Source of the DNA: an uncultured Pelagimonas sp.
GTDB taxonomy: Bacteria; Pseudomonadota; Alphaproteobacteria; Rhodobacterales; Rhodobacteraceae
Direction of reading: 5' to 3'
Length of the DNA stretch: 64,000 nt
Assembly (NCBI RefSeq): GCF_947498515.1
Contig: NZ_CANMKO010000013.1
Coordinates: 1-64,000 of the forward strand
The notes below the pieces were generated by a model. The model had not been told where the DNA came from, ran no database searches, and worked only from the letters and a program-made list of their open reading frames with translations. Both the position numbers and the translations under genes were made by a program. This document shows, in pieces, positions 62,291-64,000 of the stretch (the first letter of the stretch is position 1; each line of letters opens with the position of its first letter).

Positions 62291-63751
62291 ATGATTAGAC
62301 TACTTGAACCCGTAAATCTCCTGTCGCCGCCTGATGTAGTGCATCTAGAAATTTCCGGTCAAAAGTGGGCAATTTCTGAGTACTCTGAGCTAGCGGACGC
62401 ACCCGCTTACACATGCATCTCATATGCTTGGGGTAAAGAAAAAATTGAAAACCCCCTCTGTGTTGAGCAACCGATGTCCGCAAGGGTTATCCGTGCCATA
62501 GAGACAGCAATTGGCGTTTCGCAGTCACAAGAAGATTGGGTCAAAAGTATTAGGTTTAGCCACAACGGTGATTCACTTAAGGAAGCCGCAGGGCAGACGG
62601 CGGCGGTCAATGCGTCGCCAGCATTCTGGGTGGATGCACTGTGTGTTCCTGCAGAAGATCCTGCTCGTAATGTTTGCTTGCAGAGTATGGGTGAGATCTT
62701 CAGTTCTGCCTTTCAAGTATTAGTTGTTCTAGGGGAGCAATGTTCGGAGGCAATTCGAAAAACAAGTCAGAACGGAAAGCTCGTTTCGTCTGATCTCAGT
62801 TTACTTGAAAAAGAAGACTGGGTCAGTCGTGCTTGGACATACCAAGAAGCCGTAAACAGCAAACGGTTGTATTTTGCGGTTGAAGGCGACGAAGATGCGA
62901 TAGTGTCAGGGCACGATTTCTTGAACGTGATTATGGCAGCTATTGATGCGTTCAAAGAGGCCAATAATCTTGGCAAACTTGACTGGGAAAAACAGCGCCC
63001 GAAACTAAGAAGTTTAGAAAGACTTCTCGCTGATTATCTCATTTCGGACTTCGCAACACGATCGGCGTACCAAGTCATGTCCGTGATGGACCAACGAATT
63101 TCAGAACGAGCGAATGACCATTTTTACGCTATGATAGGCTCCATAACGACCAAGGCTGAGCTGGTTGACGGTGATGAAAAACTGGACCCTTCAGAGTACT
63201 TTATGCGGGTCTGTGAGCGAAAGGGCGACTTTTCGTTTCTCTATGGCGCGGCCCCGCGCGACAAAACAGCGGGGAGGCGGTGGCGGCCCAGACAAGGACG
63301 ATTTCCTGCCTTACTGCCAGATTTGATCACGCTTGGAAGCATTGAGACTGGACGGAAAGAACTAACTCACCTCCAGTTGGACAACATGTACCGTTTGGTC
63401 CCAGGAGCAATCACATCGGACGGGCTAAAAGCAGCACGCTGGTTCGTAGAAGACAAGAGTGACACTAGTTCATCAGAAGACGTTGCAACGCAAGTTCTTA
63501 AGAGATTGCGCATTTTGGGTTTTAGCGGGTGTGGCAATTATCTGGAGTTCGAAGCTGGTTTTTTTTTCCCGCAATCAGAACCTTTGAAATCCAATGATAC
63601 GTTCGTTGTCGTGTCGCATGACATTCATTGGGTCACCGGAGGTCCCGGGCTGCTTTTGCGAGCGACCAACTCTAACATCAATGATTTTTGTGATGTTGGT
63701 GCTTTTATCGGACGGAGACCGAAGTCTGGAGACGGGATCAAATTGGGTTAG
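62291..63751 (+). CDS. Bacterial HET-domain protein
   Basis: 486 residues. The three HET blocks are clear: YTCISYAWGKE (residues 40-50), FWVDALCVPAEDPARNVCLQ (112-131) with IFSSAFQVLVVLGE (136-149), and DWVSRAWTYQEAV (176-188). HET domains are known mainly from fungal heterokaryon incompatibility, where they trigger cell death, and are structurally related to TIR. Residues 190-486 are unassigned. No good ribosome binding site is visible. Divergent from the TIR/SLOG operon, 152 bases away. A suicide-type antiphage role is inferred. Confidence 0.82.
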   Translation: MIRLLEPVNLLSPPDVVHLEISGQKWAISEYSELADAPAYTCISYAWGKEKIENPLCVEQPMSARVIRAIETAIGVSQSQEDWVKSIRFSHNGDSLKEAAGQTAAVNASPAFWVDALCVPAEDPARNVCLQSMGEIFSSAFQVLVVLGEQCSEAIRKTSQNGKLVSSDLSLLEKEDWVSRAWTYQEAVNSKRLYFAVEGDEDAIVSGHDFLNVIMAAIDAFKEANNLGKLDWEKQRPKLRSLERLLADYLISDFATRSAYQVMSVMDQRISERANDHFYAMIGSITTKAELVDGDEKLDPSEYFMRVCERKGDFSFLYGAAPRDKTAGRRWRPRQGRFPALLPDLITLGSIETGRKELTHLQLDNMYRLVPGAITSDGLKAARWFVEDKSDTSSSEDVATQVLKRLRILGFSGCGNYLEFEAGFFFPQSEPLKSNDTFVVVSHDIHWVTGGPGLLLRATNSNINDFCDVGAFIGRRPKSGDGIKLG

Positions 63752-63905
63752 AAACAATCTGACGGTGAATGCATAAACACCATCACAACGATTTTTCTTG
63801 ATCTCGCACATTTCGGTTCTGCCTATGGGCCTGGGCAGATGAGTTGAGTTCCCATCAAGTCCTAGCTAAATGTTCTGCGAACATATGCTGTGTTGAGTTG
63901 GTGCT

Positions 63906-64000
63906 ATGGCGATTTTTGATCTCGAAAAAGATGACTTGCTGCGGCTGTCTGACACGCAACTCGAAGAATTGATTGCCCGCCTATCCGAAGCCGAGGTTGC
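63906..64000 (+). CDS. Start of an ORF cut by the window edge
   Basis: 31 codons from ATG: MAIFDLEKDDLLRLSDTQLE, then ELIARLSEAEV, amphipathic and acidic. I have seen similar beginnings on large restriction/NTPase-type defence proteins, but this is recollection from a short piece. No clear ribosome binding site. Confidence 0.45.
   Translation, partial: MAIFDLEKDDLLRLSDTQLEELIARLSEAEV

Overview
The window looks like chromosomal DNA of a marine alphaproteobacterium of the Roseobacter/Rhodobacteraceae group. The basis is a DMSP demethylation locus, an RpoE-ChrR singlet-oxygen locus with a furan-fatty-acid operon beside it, and a Rhizobium-type rhaRSTPQUK/rhaDI rhamnose cluster. All assignments come from reading the sequence and from family knowledge; no database search was run.

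Layout of the ordinary chromosome (1-33.3 kb): the N-terminal part of an RTX protein on the minus strand (1-1303); hemP plus a siderophore ABC uptake operon, with a divergent DUF2218 gene and three matching iron-box-like palindromes (2.2-6.6 kb); rpoE-chrR, a fasciclin gene, a DUF1365/SDR pair and the divergent ufaD-ufaM-type operon (7.0-15.3 kb), tied together by four promoters of the form TGATCC-N17-GTAnnn (one with a variant -35); a DMSP cluster with a LysR regulator, a DmdB-type ligase, DmdA, a BCCT carrier and a GlxA/AraC-type regulator (15.8-22.5 kb); and the complete L-rhamnose uptake and catabolism locus (22.5-33.2 kb).

Junction (33.3-35.5 kb): two decayed IS3-family elements, an N-terminally truncated TIR gene and a decayed tRNA-Gln-like sequence lie between rhaI and a Tn7-like transposition module. 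Four short repeats about 19-22 bp apart (35.45-35.54 kb) may be TnsB-binding sites at one end of this element.

Island (35.5-64 kb): a Tn7-like operon on the minus strand (tnsA-tnsB-tnsC-tniQ plus a 61-residue protein) with a small HTH gene upstream and a divergent small protein. To the right follow two adjacent giant genes of unknown function (2482 and 1989 residues, the first with a twin-arginine-type signal), an M15-type peptidase and a secreted zinc metalloprotease. Next come a ThsB-like TIR gene and a compact operon TIR - TIR - SLOG - TIR, divergent from a gene for a HET domain, a domain best known from fungal incompatibility. The window ends in the start of another ORF. The other end of the transposon was not found, so cargo status of the genes right of 43 kb is inferred. 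The most novel parts are the giant-protein pair with its peptidases and the TIR/SLOG/HET group, which I read as candidate antiphage or conflict systems.
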